From: UBA7332 sp051652645
GTDB taxonomy: Bacteria; Bacteroidota; Bacteroidia; Bacteroidales; UBA7332
Length of the DNA stretch: 64,000 nt
Direction of reading: 5' to 3'
NCBI GenBank assembly: GCA_051652645.1
Contig: JBOFUP010000094.1
Span: 112,180-176,179 of the forward strand
Shown here: positions 1 to 9,156 of the stretch, in pieces
Layout of the letters: each line of letters starts with the position of its first letter
How positions within the stretch are numbered: position 1 is the first letter of the stretch
Program-made: the position numbers and the translations under genes
Notes under the pieces: model-generated
What the model saw: the letters and a program-made list of their open reading frames with translations, nothing else
Told to the model about the DNA's origin: nothing
Database searches by the model: none

Positions 1-347
1 CACAAAAACAGCTATCTGAGCTATCGCAAGCTCAAAGAGCTTTTATTGATACTCACTTTGGGTCAGCAGATAAATTCTACCAATTTGTTTACCTAATAGC
101 TCAAAATGAGCACCAGACTCAAATGCAAAAAGGTGACAGAATGGAAGACAGATTGGCCGTCATTCATCAAGTTCAAGATAGTGTGGAGCGTATGATAGAC
201 TCGATTGAGCTTTCTGGATATGATGTAATGGCTGATATAAAGAGTGACTACCTTGAAGATTGGTTAGCTCAGAGGGGGGTTGAGCTAATCTTTACAAATG
301 AGGAGTTCATTGAGATGATACACCGTGTATCGAATCATAAAGCATAA
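1..347 (+). CDS. 3' end of a hypothetical protein (5' truncated by window)
   Basis: The reading frame is open from base 3 to the TAA at 345-347, so the gene starts outside the window; the internal ATG at 123 is not likely to be the true start. About 114 residues are visible. They are acidic, predicted to be mostly helical, without cysteine clusters, membrane segments or a recognisable motif. The codon after the stop is followed by a strong hairpin at 361-417. I do not recognise the family. Confidence 0.6.
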   Translation, partial: QKQLSELSQAQRAFIDTHFGSADKFYQFVYLIAQNEHQTQMQKGDRMEDRLAVIHQVQDSVERMIDSIELSGYDVMADIKSDYLEDWLAQRGVELIFTNEEFIEMIHRVSNHKA

Positions 348-360
348 TGATATAGCTTAA

Positions 361-417
361 ATAATAAAATAAGAGAGCAAAGGGTAATTTTTACCCTTTG
401 CTCTCTTATTTTATTAT
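361..417. terminator. Bidirectional terminator hairpin
   Basis: A perfect 27-bp inverted repeat (361-387 with 391-417, 3-nt loop) sits between two convergent genes. Its core is AAGAGAGCAAAGGGTAA, flanked by A/T-rich outer stem that supplies a U-run on either strand. The last codon of the minus-strand endonuclease lies in the right arm. It probably ends transcription from both sides. Confidence 0.9.
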
Positions 418-1412
418 TTAAGCTGGAAGCTCTGGTCTTTGCGATTACCCCATATATGTTCAACCAACACTGGATAGTCTATATATGGATTACGATTCTT
501 CTGCACATTATATATAGCTGTGTGTCGCTTGATCTCCATCTCCGAAACAGGATCTTCACGGTGCCACTTAAGAAGAATATCCAATGCCCACTGTTGATAG
601 AACGGATAAGTATTCAAAGCTAAAACACCTGCAGAATTAGTCCAAGAACTAAAATTAGCTGTCGGTTTTGATCCTGAGCGGCCATCCCCACCATAAGCAT
701 AACGTGTAGCAAAGTAGAAGTATGATCTAGCAAGATCTCCTTTGCGATCTTCTCCAGGTTCGAAGACAATAGTCGACTTGCCATTGATCTGTGCCGTACC
801 TCGCTTTGATGTCCCATTGGTCCACTGCTGAGTCGTAACAATCCCAAATGGGTAGTTACTTCTCTCGGAGTTTGCCTTAGAATCAGATGGATATAAACAG
901 TAAAGATCAGAGTATATAGGCGTTTTGTCATCACTACTCTTACCAAACCAACTCTTAGGTATTGAGTGCTCACGGTTGTAACTATATGAATCACCTCCCC
1001 CTTTATCCTGGTCATCACCAAAAGTATAGTTCGTCGAATTGTCATATACATCCCACACTTTACCATTGCTCTTGGCATCGGTTGATCTAAAGTCTGTCCA
1101 TAATTGGTAGTACGAGCGGACGTTATGACCTTGGATAATCTCATAAAGCTCAGCTTTAAGCGCGCTCTGCTTTAACCCCAAGGCTGCATTATAGTACCCA
1201 ACTGGAGAAAGTGAAGCACTACCTTTATCTGGATAGTCACCCTCTGCATCTGGAGCTGTACCAGACCCACTGCCTCCTCCTGGTTTAAGTCCATCCAGGA
1301 TATCCTCATTACTTGTTCCTCCACACGCAACAACCAGTGTTGCAAAGAGTGCTATAGCTATCTGTTTAGCGAATAGCCTTAGGTTCGTGATCGATCTGCT
1401 CTTTTTCATCAA
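414..1412 (-). CDS. Endonuclease I family (EndA/NucM-like) lipoprotein
   Basis: 332 residues. The N-terminus is a lipoprotein signal (hydrophobic FAKQIAIALFATLVVACG, with cysteine at about residue 30), followed by a Gly/Ser-rich linker. The nuclease domain follows: NREHSIPKSWFG near residue 145 is the His-containing active-site motif of the endonuclease I family, RSYFYFATRY lies near 230, and a C-terminal NPYIDYPVLVEHIWG is typical of the family. These enzymes cut DNA and RNA non-specifically and are usually extracytoplasmic; here the product is probably anchored in the outer membrane for nucleic-acid scavenging. A good promoter lies at 1453-1483. Confidence 0.88.
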   Translation of the reverse strand: MMKKSRSITNLRLFAKQIAIALFATLVVACGGTSNEDILDGLKPGGGSGSGTAPDAEGDYPDKGSASLSPVGYYNAALGLKQSALKAELYEIIQGHNVRSYYQLWTDFRSTDAKSNGKVWDVYDNSTNYTFGDDQDKGGGDSYSYNREHSIPKSWFGKSSDDKTPIYSDLYCLYPSDSKANSERSNYPFGIVTTQQWTNGTSKRGTAQINGKSTIVFEPGEDRKGDLARSYFYFATRYAYGGDGRSGSKPTANFSSWTNSAGVLALNTYPFYQQWALDILLKWHREDPVSEMEIKRHTAIYNVQKNRNPYIDYPVLVEHIWGNRKDQSFQLK

Positions 1413-1452
1413 TATCTTAGTGGTTTTACTTTTTAATACCCAAACGGGATGA

Positions 1453-1483
1453 CAAATGTATCTGTTTGGGTATTATCCACAAA
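1453..1483 (-). promoter_or_regulatory. Bacteroidetes-type promoter of the endonuclease I gene
   Basis: On the minus strand TTTG (1480-1483) is separated by 19 nt from TACATTTG (1453-1460), a match to the primary sigma factor consensus TTTG-N19-TAnnTTTG of Bacteroidetes. The predicted start site is about 35 nt upstream of the ATG at 1412. Confidence 0.7.
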
Positions 1484-1525
1484 ATTAATCTAGACTAAAC
1501 TCTGTTAAACATTAACTTCTACATA

Positions 1526-1569
1526 CAAAAAGAGGGATTAGAACCACAGTGGCTATAATCCCTCTTTGA
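1526..1569 (-). terminator. Terminator of the M49 peptidase gene
   Basis: Inverted repeat AAAGAGGGATTA (1529-1540) / TAATCCCTCTTT (1556-1567). Read on the minus strand it is followed by a U-run, and it lies just downstream of the peptidase stop codon at 1597. Confidence 0.8.
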
Positions 1570-1596
1570 GAATATGATCTATTAATTATAGATTAA

Positions 1597-3639
1597 TTAA
1601 TTATTGTATGTTGGCAGTGGCGAATTCTCTTTTGAGTAACGCAACATTTGCTCTGCATAACCTTCGTTGTACGTTAGATTAACATCCGTGATCACTCCGT
1701 TAGCATCAACGGTAGCGTTGAATACTGGGTTTAGGAAACCTCTCCATGGAGCAATATTTAGAGCCGCATAACGCGTTAGAACCTCTTCGTGAAGTTCAAG
1801 ATTAACTTTCACACCATAGGTCTCAATCATATCCATACCTGCCTGATAATCACCTTCTGATTTGATTCTCTGTATCTCAGATAGAAGTTTACCAAGAAGC
1901 TCACGCATTTTAACGTAGTCATTTACTACAACATAAGTTTTGCCATCACGCTTCTTAAGTTCTACCACATTGTCAGCTGCTCCATTTGCAAGAATCCAGT
2001 GAGAGATAGTTGAGCGACAACGCATATGTGCTTGCTCTATCGATTTGCCAAGCTGAACTCTTGTCAACTGAGTCATAAGACCATTCATTACATATTTGTA
2101 ATACTCTGCCTTATAAGCCTCCTCATTTGGAAGAAGACCTAGCTCGACAGTTTTAGCATCAGCCATGAAGTATAGTGCATAGAGGTCTGCACGCATCTCC
2201 TCAAGTGGCGAACCGTAGGCTTTAAGTGCATCTGGATCTGTTCCCGGAAGAAGTTTCCCTGAACCATGACCTAGACACTCATGAAGGTCTGTATGAAGAT
2301 TAGATGCTTGGAATCCGTAGTTCTTAAGTAGATCACGTTCTTGTTGGCTCCAAACAAACTCCTCACCAAAGCCGTTGCCTTGTGATGCTTTATCATAAGC
2401 CTCAGATATATTCTCGATAGTAACAGACTTCGAACCATGGTCACGACGGATCCATGTTGCATTTGGAAGGTTAATACCAAGCGGCGATGTTGGATAAGTA
2501 TCCCCACCAAGCATAGCCACAGTAATAACTTTAGCAGATACCCCTTTGACCTCCTCTTTTTTGAATCGGCTATCAACAGGAGAACGATCTTCAAACCATT
2601 GAGCGTTGCTACTAATGATCTCCGTACGCTTTGTTGCTTCAATATTTTTGAAGTTAACTACAGCTTCCCAGCTAGACTTCAACCCTAGTGGATCACCATA
2701 ATTCTCAATAAATCCGTTTACGAAGTCAACTTGAGAGTCAACATCCTTCAACCAAAGAACGGAATACTCATCAAAACCTTTCAACGAACCCGTATTGTAA
2801 TAGCTGATAAGCGATTCAATAACCGCCTTCTGTTTCTCATTCTCAGCATATTCAACAGCAGTTGTCAAATGCGCAACTACCTTCTCTATAGCCTGAGTAT
2901 ATAGTCCGCCTACTTTCCATACTTTCTCAAATACTTTACCATCTTCCTTTACAAGTCGAGAGTTCAAGCCGTATGAGATAGGAGTATTATCTTTTGGATC
3001 TTTCATTGAATTGTAGAAAGCCTCAGCCTCAGCTTGAGTAACTCCATCATAGTAGTTATTTGCTGAAGTCAAACATAGATCCTGACCTTTAGCTTGGTTG
3101 GCTCTGACAGCCATTACCGTAGAATCGAAGATTATTGGTGTGATCTCTGCAAGGAACTGATCAACTGTAGCTCCATCTCTTATAGGAACAAGTGAGATAT
3201 CAAGGCCCTTAACCTCATTAGCAAAATACTCTGCAGAGAACTTTGGCACAAGTTTATCTGATGAGTAATCATTATGAATGCCGTTGTTAAACCAAACTAG
3301 TTTAAGATACTCCTCAAGGTTCTTAAACTCTTGAGTACTCTTATCACTTTTCGTATTAGTGTAGATAGCCTCAAGTACGCGGCGAATAGCAAGGTTATAT
3401 TTACCGTTTTGGTCAAAAAGAATATCACGACCCTCACTAGCTGCTTGACTCAAATGGTAGAGAAGCGTTTTTTGTTGCAGTGAAAGTTGATCGAATCCGT
3501 TTACACGATAGCGTAGGATCTGTACATCAGCGAAGTTCTCAACAGTGAAGTTGAAATCATCTTCACTCTTTGTGTCCTTGTTTACTGAACAAGAAGCAAG
3601 CATCCCGGCTGTAATCATTAGAGCTAGACTTTTTTTCAT
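1597..3639 (-). CDS. Dipeptidyl-peptidase III (M49) lipoprotein
   Basis: 680 residues. The lipobox MLASCS near residue 14-18 marks a lipoprotein signal. The zinc motif of family M49, HExxxGH, is present as HECLGHGSGK at about residue 453, and the second metal-ligand motif EEMRADLYALYF follows about 45 residues later, at the expected spacing. M49 enzymes release dipeptides from the N-terminus of short peptides; a lipid-anchored copy fits peptide use in the periplasm or at the surface, as in other Bacteroidales. Length matches the family. Transcription probably starts within the hairpin at 3675-3712. Confidence 0.93.
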   Translation of the reverse strand: MKKSLALMITAGMLASCSVNKDTKSEDDFNFTVENFADVQILRYRVNGFDQLSLQQKTLLYHLSQAASEGRDILFDQNGKYNLAIRRVLEAIYTNTKSDKSTQEFKNLEEYLKLVWFNNGIHNDYSSDKLVPKFSAEYFANEVKGLDISLVPIRDGATVDQFLAEITPIIFDSTVMAVRANQAKGQDLCLTSANNYYDGVTQAEAEAFYNSMKDPKDNTPISYGLNSRLVKEDGKVFEKVWKVGGLYTQAIEKVVAHLTTAVEYAENEKQKAVIESLISYYNTGSLKGFDEYSVLWLKDVDSQVDFVNGFIENYGDPLGLKSSWEAVVNFKNIEATKRTEIISSNAQWFEDRSPVDSRFKKEEVKGVSAKVITVAMLGGDTYPTSPLGINLPNATWIRRDHGSKSVTIENISEAYDKASQGNGFGEEFVWSQQERDLLKNYGFQASNLHTDLHECLGHGSGKLLPGTDPDALKAYGSPLEEMRADLYALYFMADAKTVELGLLPNEEAYKAEYYKYVMNGLMTQLTRVQLGKSIEQAHMRCRSTISHWILANGAADNVVELKKRDGKTYVVVNDYVKMRELLGKLLSEIQRIKSEGDYQAGMDMIETYGVKVNLELHEEVLTRYAALNIAPWRGFLNPVFNATVDANGVITDVNLTYNEGYAEQMLRYSKENSPLPTYNN

Positions 3640-3674
3640 TTTTATACTATACTTATATTACTAATATTTAAAAG

Positions 3675-3712
3675 AAAGCATCCCAAAAAGAGTATACTCT
3701 TTAGGATGCTTT
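3675..3712 (-). terminator. Terminator of the amylase operon, overlapping the next start site
   Basis: Outer arms AAAGCATCC (3675-3683) and GGATGCTTT (3704-3712) enclose a palindromic centre AAGAGTATACTCTT. On the minus strand the stem is followed by a T-rich stretch. It lies between the GH13 gene and the M49 gene. Confidence 0.75.
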
Positions 3713-3713
3713 G

Positions 3714-3743
3714 CAAATATAAGTAATTATCTCTCTTTAACAA
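3714..3743 (-). promoter_or_regulatory. Promoter of the M49 peptidase gene
   Basis: On the minus strand TTG (3741-3743), 19 nt, then TATATTTG (3714-3721), which fits the Bacteroidetes consensus. The element overlaps the last codons of the upstream GH13 gene, and the predicted start site lies inside the preceding terminator hairpin. Confidence 0.65.
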
Positions 3744-5436
3744 TATTGTTACATACAAATTTCAATATGATCGATCCATAAGATTGGAGAGTACAAACAA
3801 AGGGTTTATCTGTCATGAGCGTAGCATGAACACTCTTTTGAGTAATCAAATCCACAGCTCTACCGGATATTGGGGATTCTATCTGGAAATAGTCGAATGC
3901 ATGTTGTGGTATATTAACCTTACACTCCAACTCTTCACTATTGAAGTTGACAACAACTAATATAAGATCTCCTTGAAAGAACCTCATGAATGCATAATTT
4001 ATACTAGGATCAAAAAACTCTCCTCGTGGATTGACATACATAAGATCAAAAAATAAACCCTCAACTATCGCTCTCTCAAAACGAGCAATATTAAGCAGCT
4101 TTGAGTAGTAAGCCCTTAGTTCTCGCTCTCTTGGCTTTAACCTTCGCTGATTACACGCTCCATGATTATACCATCTCTCAACGGAGTCAATGCTCCAATA
4201 GTCAAAGATTGAAGTTCGACCATCATGTCCACTGAAACCCTCTGAATCCAATGCCGCCTCACCAATCTCTTGACCAAAATAAATCATCAATGGATTACTA
4301 TTCATCAACGAGGTAACAACCATAGCTGGAATTGCTCTCTCGGGCGAACCAGCAAAGAAGGATGAAGCAATACGCTGTTCGTCATGATTCTCTAGAAAAT
4401 TGAGCATATGATTTGTCATCTCACCGAGTCGTTGCCATGAGGTTGTAATATCAGTGGCTGGTTGATCTTGGGTAACAACTCCTCGTAGCGTATCATATAG
4501 ACCCACTTTATCATAGAGATAATCAAACCCCCCAATATGGACGTAACTATAATATAAATCAGGATTATACACCTCAGCTATAAAAATAATATCTGGGTGT
4601 ATCTGCTTCACCTTAGATATAGCCCATCCCCAAAACTCCACTGGCACCATCTCTGCCATATCACAGCGAAATGCGTCGACCCCTTTCGAGCTCCAATACA
4701 TCAATATATGTAACATCTTATGCCACGTATCGGGTATTGGGTCAAAGTGCTTTGCACCCCATGAGGCATAATCGACACCGTAGTTGAGCTTTACTGTCTC
4801 GTACCAATCATTTGTAGATGGATAGGCATGAAAACAATCATTGCCTGTTGCCTTTGCAGGATACTCTCTATACTGCATCTCTCCCTCACCTGGAAATATA
4901 TCTCCTGCCAAGATATGATGAGGTATATAGTAGTAATTATTCTGAGGATCAAAAGAGTGTTCACTATTATCACTATCCCCAAGATCTAATACACCATTAG
5001 GCTTTTGATCTGAATGATACTGACGAGCCACGTGATTAGGAACAAAATCAATTATCACACCCAAACCACTGTCATGGGATCTCTCAATAAGCTCTTCAAA
5101 CTCCTCAATTCTTCTCCTAGGATCATCTGCTAGATATGGGTTTACATCATAATAATCCTTTATTGCATATGGTGAACCTGCTTCCCCCTTTACAGTAAGG
5201 GGATTATCCAAAGGAATACCTATATCTGTAAAATCACTCCTAGTGGCATGTTCAATAACTCCTGTATACCATATAAAATTACAACCAAGAGAGTTTATCT
5301 CTTGGAGTGCTTTATGTGTAAATGAGGAGAACTTTCCAGAACCACACTCCTGAAACTTACCATTTGGTATAGGATTAGTAGTAGAGTTGCCAAATAGTCG
5401 TGGTAATACTTGATAGATTATCAACTTCTCTTTCAT
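3727..5436 (-). CDS. Alpha-amylase family (GH13) protein, cytoplasmic
   Basis: 569 residues without a signal peptide. The GH13 conserved regions are recognisable in order: VIIDFVPNHVAR (region I) near residue 133, GVDAFRCDMAEMVP with the nucleophile Asp (region II) near 255, FIAEVYNP with the acid/base Glu (region III) near 290, and FLENHDEQRIASS (region IV) near 360. A C-terminal beta domain follows. It probably acts on intracellular maltodextrins or related glucans. It is preceded by a patatin-like gene with which it shares an ATGA stop/start overlap (5433-5436), so the two are co-translated. Exact substrate is unknown. Confidence 0.88.
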   Translation of the reverse strand: MKEKLIIYQVLPRLFGNSTTNPIPNGKFQECGSGKFSSFTHKALQEINSLGCNFIWYTGVIEHATRSDFTDIGIPLDNPLTVKGEAGSPYAIKDYYDVNPYLADDPRRRIEEFEELIERSHDSGLGVIIDFVPNHVARQYHSDQKPNGVLDLGDSDNSEHSFDPQNNYYYIPHHILAGDIFPGEGEMQYREYPAKATGNDCFHAYPSTNDWYETVKLNYGVDYASWGAKHFDPIPDTWHKMLHILMYWSSKGVDAFRCDMAEMVPVEFWGWAISKVKQIHPDIIFIAEVYNPDLYYSYVHIGGFDYLYDKVGLYDTLRGVVTQDQPATDITTSWQRLGEMTNHMLNFLENHDEQRIASSFFAGSPERAIPAMVVTSLMNSNPLMIYFGQEIGEAALDSEGFSGHDGRTSIFDYWSIDSVERWYNHGACNQRRLKPRERELRAYYSKLLNIARFERAIVEGLFFDLMYVNPRGEFFDPSINYAFMRFFQGDLILVVVNFNSEELECKVNIPQHAFDYFQIESPISGRAVDLITQKSVHATLMTDKPFVCTLQSYGSIILKFVCNNIVKER

Positions 5437-6254
5437 ACAACACCGTGCAACCTCTCATATCGTTTTTTATGCTCTATGAGCAACTCTTGCACCCTCTTTT
5501 GATTTAGCACATGCTTGGTTGCTCTATATCCCTTATCTACAATCTCCTCAATGTGTTCTACATCAAAAAGACCATAACTATTTACCGAATCTGGTTCAAT
5601 AAGAATATCACATAGCTGTTTATCCTGAAAGCTATTGGCTTTAAACATGAAATGATATGATCTTTCTGCTATGGAGATCAAGCTCTTCTTGTATTCTCTT
5701 GCGATCAGCGGGGTTGCATTTACACCAATTACAAGATCACAAACAGGCTTAAGAGGTGCGACAGGAAAATTCTTTAGCACCCCTCCATCTACATAGTGAA
5801 CTCCATCAATGATCACAGGAGGAAATAATACCGGTATTGAGCATGAGGCTGCAATCTTACTGCAAAGGCCACCTCCACTATTAAATAGCACACTCTTACC
5901 ATGATCCATATCCGTGGCAATGATCTCAAATGGGATCTTTAACTCCTCAAATGTTCTAGCTCGAAGATTCTTCTCTATGAATTTCTGGAGACCATTCATA
6001 GTAAAGAAGCTCTTCTTAGGCATAACAAGCTCAGCTAAGTCACTAAACTTTATAGGGCGTATCATATCGATGATCTCTTGTGTGGAGTAACCATCGCAAT
6101 AGAGTGCTCCAATCATTGATCCTGCACTCACACCGCTTATGATCTCTGGTTTAAGACCAACTTCCTCAAGTGCTTTGAGAGCACCGATATGCACGAATCC
6201 CTTTGCACCTCCCCCACTTAGGGCTAGGCCTACTTTGTATGGCTTACTATTCAT
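5433..6254 (-). CDS. Patatin-like phospholipase
   Basis: About 273 residues from the ATG at 6254, chosen because the conserved first strand and oxyanion loop (LALSGGGAKGFVHIG) then begin near residue 8, as in this family; an in-frame ATG at 6293 would add 13 cysteine-rich residues. The nucleophile elbow GVSAGS is near residue 46, and the Asp of the Ser-Asp dyad is in VDGGVLKNFP near 158. No signal peptide. These enzymes are lipid acyl hydrolases. The stop overlaps the amylase start by 4 bp; no functional link between the two is known to me. Confidence 0.88.
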   Translation of the reverse strand: MNSKPYKVGLALSGGGAKGFVHIGALKALEEVGLKPEIISGVSAGSMIGALYCDGYSTQEIIDMIRPIKFSDLAELVMPKKSFFTMNGLQKFIEKNLRARTFEELKIPFEIIATDMDHGKSVLFNSGGGLCSKIAASCSIPVLFPPVIIDGVHYVDGGVLKNFPVAPLKPVCDLVIGVNATPLIAREYKKSLISIAERSYHFMFKANSFQDKQLCDILIEPDSVNSYGLFDVEHIEEIVDKGYRATKHVLNQKRVQELLIEHKKRYERLHGVV

Positions 6255-6335
6255 AAATCTACATATATTGCTACAAACATAATAACATTTCACAACACTA
6301 TTGAGTTTATCACATATCTATGTAGATATGTAAGT

Positions 6336-7823
6336 CTATACAAGCACTGGCTCTACTTTGTAGTAGTCTAAAAGATAAGCAGTGTTTGTACGCAATAGTT
6401 CTGTGTCCTCAGAACTTATATCCCAAGCAATCCATCCCTGTTTGATAATCTCAGAGACAAACTCTTTAGGATAGGTGTTTGAGGTAAGAAGTTCAACTAA
6501 TGTTGGATACTTAAGGTTTGCTTTCTCTCCTCTAATAATCTTCTTACCAAATAGATTAAAGGTGTTATAAAGCTCAAATCCATTTATTGGATTTAGATAC
6601 AACACACAATTACCCTCATACTGCTCCTCAAGAGCCTCTACCATCAATCTTCCTGGAGCAACCTCAGCAAAGATTTTGGAGACTATCTCGTTTGCTTTCT
6701 TGTATGAACCAGTGAATACGAATGGTTTGCCATCATACAGCTTATCAAAGGCTACTTTCACTCTACTCAACAATTCTATTCGACTCTCTCTACTCTCAAA
6801 GATATTAGCAAGCATATCCGATGGTGCACCCATCTCCTCTTCAGGCGACTCCTCAGGGTGAACAACGTCAGAAACACAGTAGTACTTATCCCCAAGAGCG
6901 ACAACCTCACAAAGCCAGTTAGGCTTGTCGCTTATCTTACTTGGAAGCGACTCCTTAAGTACCTCAACTTGAGCATCACTATTGCTATGCTTTAGTACAA
7001 CCGTATCTTTCCTCTCCTCTACGAAAGTAAATAGTGTAGAAAGCTTGTCGCGCCCAATAGATCTAATAAACTTATAAGCCTTATGTTTACTACCAACCAA
7101 TTCAGCATAAAAAGATGAAGTAAACTCAGCCGAAGCACTCAACGGAAGATTAAATAGCATCTGATTGGCATACTCATTCAAGAAGAAGAAGAATGACGCC
7201 TCATCAATACCTGACTCAGCTTTCAACTCATCTGCATACATATCCATCTCACGATCAGCAATGATATGGTTGATGTAACTCTGACGCTGTATATATACAA
7301 GACGAGGTGCAATATCATTAAATGTAGGTTTATCCACACCAACAAGCGTAAGGAATGCTCCTAGATCTTCACTCTCTGGAGCATCCTCGAATGCGTTCTC
7401 TAGAAGATCAAAGATCTTTGCGGCTCTTTGAATCTGATCTGGAGAGAGTTTCGGTGATGGAAATAAACCTGCATCACTCTGGGCCAAAAAATGCCAATAG
7501 AGAAATGTAATATCTGCAAAATTTACCTCATCCTCATAGTATTCATCCTCAAGAAGTGGGAAGAATGGTAATCTAAATCCATACTTTCTCTTGTAAATAT
7601 TCTGTAGTGTACCAAAAATATGACGACCAGAGATCACATCCTCAAGGTAGGCTGCAAACCCACAAGCTGACTGAACTGCCACTTTCGTCGATAAATCCTC
7701 CTTCTGTAGCTCGGTCAAAATAGCATTTGCCAACTTCACATAGTAAACTACCGAGTCGTCTGTAGCCTTTAACCAAGGATGCATCTCCATCCAATCCTGA
7801 TAAGTAACCTTTGATTGTCTCAT
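6336..7823 (-). CDS. Hypothetical protein, 495 aa (possibly DUF3843-like)
   Basis: A soluble acidic protein beginning MRQSKVTYQDWMEMHPW, with no signal peptide or membrane segment. The first half looks helical; the second contains alternating strand/helix stretches. I know similar proteins only as uncharacterised Bacteroidales families, possibly DUF3843, but this is from memory and uncertain. A candidate -7 box TAATTTTG (7870-7877, minus strand) lies upstream without a clear -33 element. No operon partner is evident; the patatin gene starts about 80 bp downstream. Confidence 0.75.
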   Translation of the reverse strand: MRQSKVTYQDWMEMHPWLKATDDSVVYYVKLANAILTELQKEDLSTKVAVQSACGFAAYLEDVISGRHIFGTLQNIYKRKYGFRLPFFPLLEDEYYEDEVNFADITFLYWHFLAQSDAGLFPSPKLSPDQIQRAAKIFDLLENAFEDAPESEDLGAFLTLVGVDKPTFNDIAPRLVYIQRQSYINHIIADREMDMYADELKAESGIDEASFFFFLNEYANQMLFNLPLSASAEFTSSFYAELVGSKHKAYKFIRSIGRDKLSTLFTFVEERKDTVVLKHSNSDAQVEVLKESLPSKISDKPNWLCEVVALGDKYYCVSDVVHPEESPEEEMGAPSDMLANIFESRESRIELLSRVKVAFDKLYDGKPFVFTGSYKKANEIVSKIFAEVAPGRLMVEALEEQYEGNCVLYLNPINGFELYNTFNLFGKKIIRGEKANLKYPTLVELLTSNTYPKEFVSEIIKQGWIAWDISSEDTELLRTNTAYLLDYYKVEPVLV

Positions 7824-7951
7824 TTTTTTCTCTTTTTTTTCTGCTTTACTTTTATACTCTTATTGGGTACAAAATTAGGCTTTTATCTTACATAATGCGC
7901 ACTTTTAGCCCATAGAATTTACACTTGCAGCTAAAAAAAAGCTCTCCAAAA

Positions 7952-7982
7952 TTTGCCAGTCTCAAAATATGTAGTACCTTTG
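7952..7982 (+). promoter_or_regulatory. tRNA promoter
   Basis: TTTG (7952-7955), 19 nt, TACCTTTG (7975-7982): a full match to the Bacteroidetes primary promoter, ending 17 nt before the first tRNA. Confidence 0.75.
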
Positions 7983-7999
7983 TAATCACAAACAGGGAT

Positions 8000-8073
8000 G
8001 GTCTCGTAGCTCAGCTGGATAGAGCAACAGCCTTCTAAGCTGTGGGTCACAGGTTCGAATCCTGTCGGGATCA
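8000..8073 (+). tRNA. tRNA-Arg (anticodon TCT)
   Basis: All four stems form: acceptor GGTCTCG/CGGGATC with discriminator A, D-arm with G18G19, anticodon stem ACAGC/GCTGT with loop CTTCTAA (anticodon TCT), T-arm ACAGG-TTCGAAT-CCTGT. The 3' CCA is not encoded. It decodes AGA and AGG. Confidence 0.95.
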
Positions 8074-8127
8074 CAAATCATCCAATTGTCACTTGATTAT
8101 TTTCAAGTTGGATATTAAAAATCAAAG

Positions 8128-8201
8128 GGTTTCGTAGCTCAACTGAATAGAGCATCTGACTACGGATCAGAAGGTTACAGGTTTGAATCCTGTCGAGATC
8201 A
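8128..8201 (+). tRNA. tRNA-Arg (anticodon ACG), unusual tertiary positions
   Basis: Acceptor GGTTTCG/CGAGATC with A73, anticodon stem TCTGA/TCAGA with loop CTACGGA (anticodon ACG), T-arm ACAGG-TTTGAAT-CCTGT. It lies 54 bp after tRNA-Arg(TCT) and is followed by a terminator, so the two are probably co-transcribed. Compared with its neighbour, G15-C48 is A15-U48 and G19-C56 is A19-U56: both contacts are preserved by paired changes. It decodes CGN through inosine if A34 is modified by TadA. Confidence 0.85.
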
Positions 8202-8207
8202 CTTTCA

Positions 8208-8243
8208 AAAGGTCTGATTACTAAAAGTAGTAATCAGACCTTT
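8208..8243 (+). terminator. Terminator of the tRNA operon
   Basis: Perfect 15-bp inverted repeat (8208-8222 with 8229-8243), AAAGGTCTGATTACT and its complement, followed by TCTTATT. It begins 7 nt after the second tRNA. Confidence 0.9.
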
Positions 8244-8638
8244 CTTATTATAGCATATTTAGAATCAAGTCCAAAACTTGTGGGATTATTTAATGTATAG
8301 GGTGAATATACTTCGCATAGCCTAAAAAGAAAGAATCTTACATCTCTGATACTTCTAAAATTTACTACTCAATTCAACAACCATAGAACAACATCATTAT
8401 GGGTTTCAGATTTACTGATTAAACCCATTAGCATACTACCTACTCTTTAGCGCCATACTTAAACTGCCACATAGTTCACAACTTAGCCTGACAGCATTCT
8501 CCTTGAACAACTCTACTTAACAATCCTTTCTTTTGCAATGGCTATAAAAGGATAGACTTTTTAGGTTTACTAGATATCTATGCAAGTTAGCAATTTCACA
8601 TTGCAAATATGAAAATAGCATAAAGAGGTTGATAAGAT

Positions 8639-8725
8639 AAAAAACGCGGTGAGGTAAGGGTAAAAACGCTTAGAGATAACACCCTAAACCCTCAGAGTTT
8701 TGATCCTTATCTCACTGCGTTTTTT
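8639..8725. repeat. Long imperfect inverted repeat
   Basis: Arms 8639-8659 and 8705-8725 (each 21 nt, starting AAAAAACGC) pair with two mismatches that are G.T in RNA, enclosing a 45-nt loop. The right arm ends in TTTTTT, so it could also terminate plus-strand transcription. Confidence 0.6.
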
Positions 8726-8984
8726 GAATTAGCCTGAGGCTTTTGGTGAGTTAGGCCGTGAGTAACTAGTAGTTAGCCTAAGGGTAACTGATGGTTAGGC
8801 AGTAGCGGAGTTGGTAAATCTCTTTTTATGAATGATAGAGCAAGGCTTAAGAGTTAATCAAGAGAATAGATTTAACAATCAACTCTTAAAAAAACACCAA
8901 AATCTTCTCACAGACTCTTAGTTTTGATGATTTCTATTGCCACATTGCAACACTCTTTAATTATCAGCCCATTGCGGGTGGCAA

Positions 8985-9156
8985 TAGGGGGTGTAGATAG
9001 GTGGCAATAGAATCCTATCTACACCCCTATCATTTAGCTTAAAACTATAGGCTATTTATGAGATTTGGGTATTTATATTGTGGCAAACAGAAACAAAGAT
9101 GAGATTAATGCAAAAACAAGGAGATGAAAATGTTAAGTGCAGGAGGTGTAGATAGG
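8985..9156. repeat. Three copies of GGTGTAGATAGG
   Basis: The 12-mer occurs at 8990-9001 (+), 9014-9025 (reverse complement, forming a hairpin 8985-9031 with the first) and 9145-9156 (+). The word GGTGGCAATAG is also repeated at 8977-8987 and 9000-9010. Confidence 0.65.

Noticed and set aside
620..1144. 174-residue minus-strand frame inside the endonuclease I gene
   Set aside because: Alternative frame of a gene with clear catalytic motifs in the other frame.
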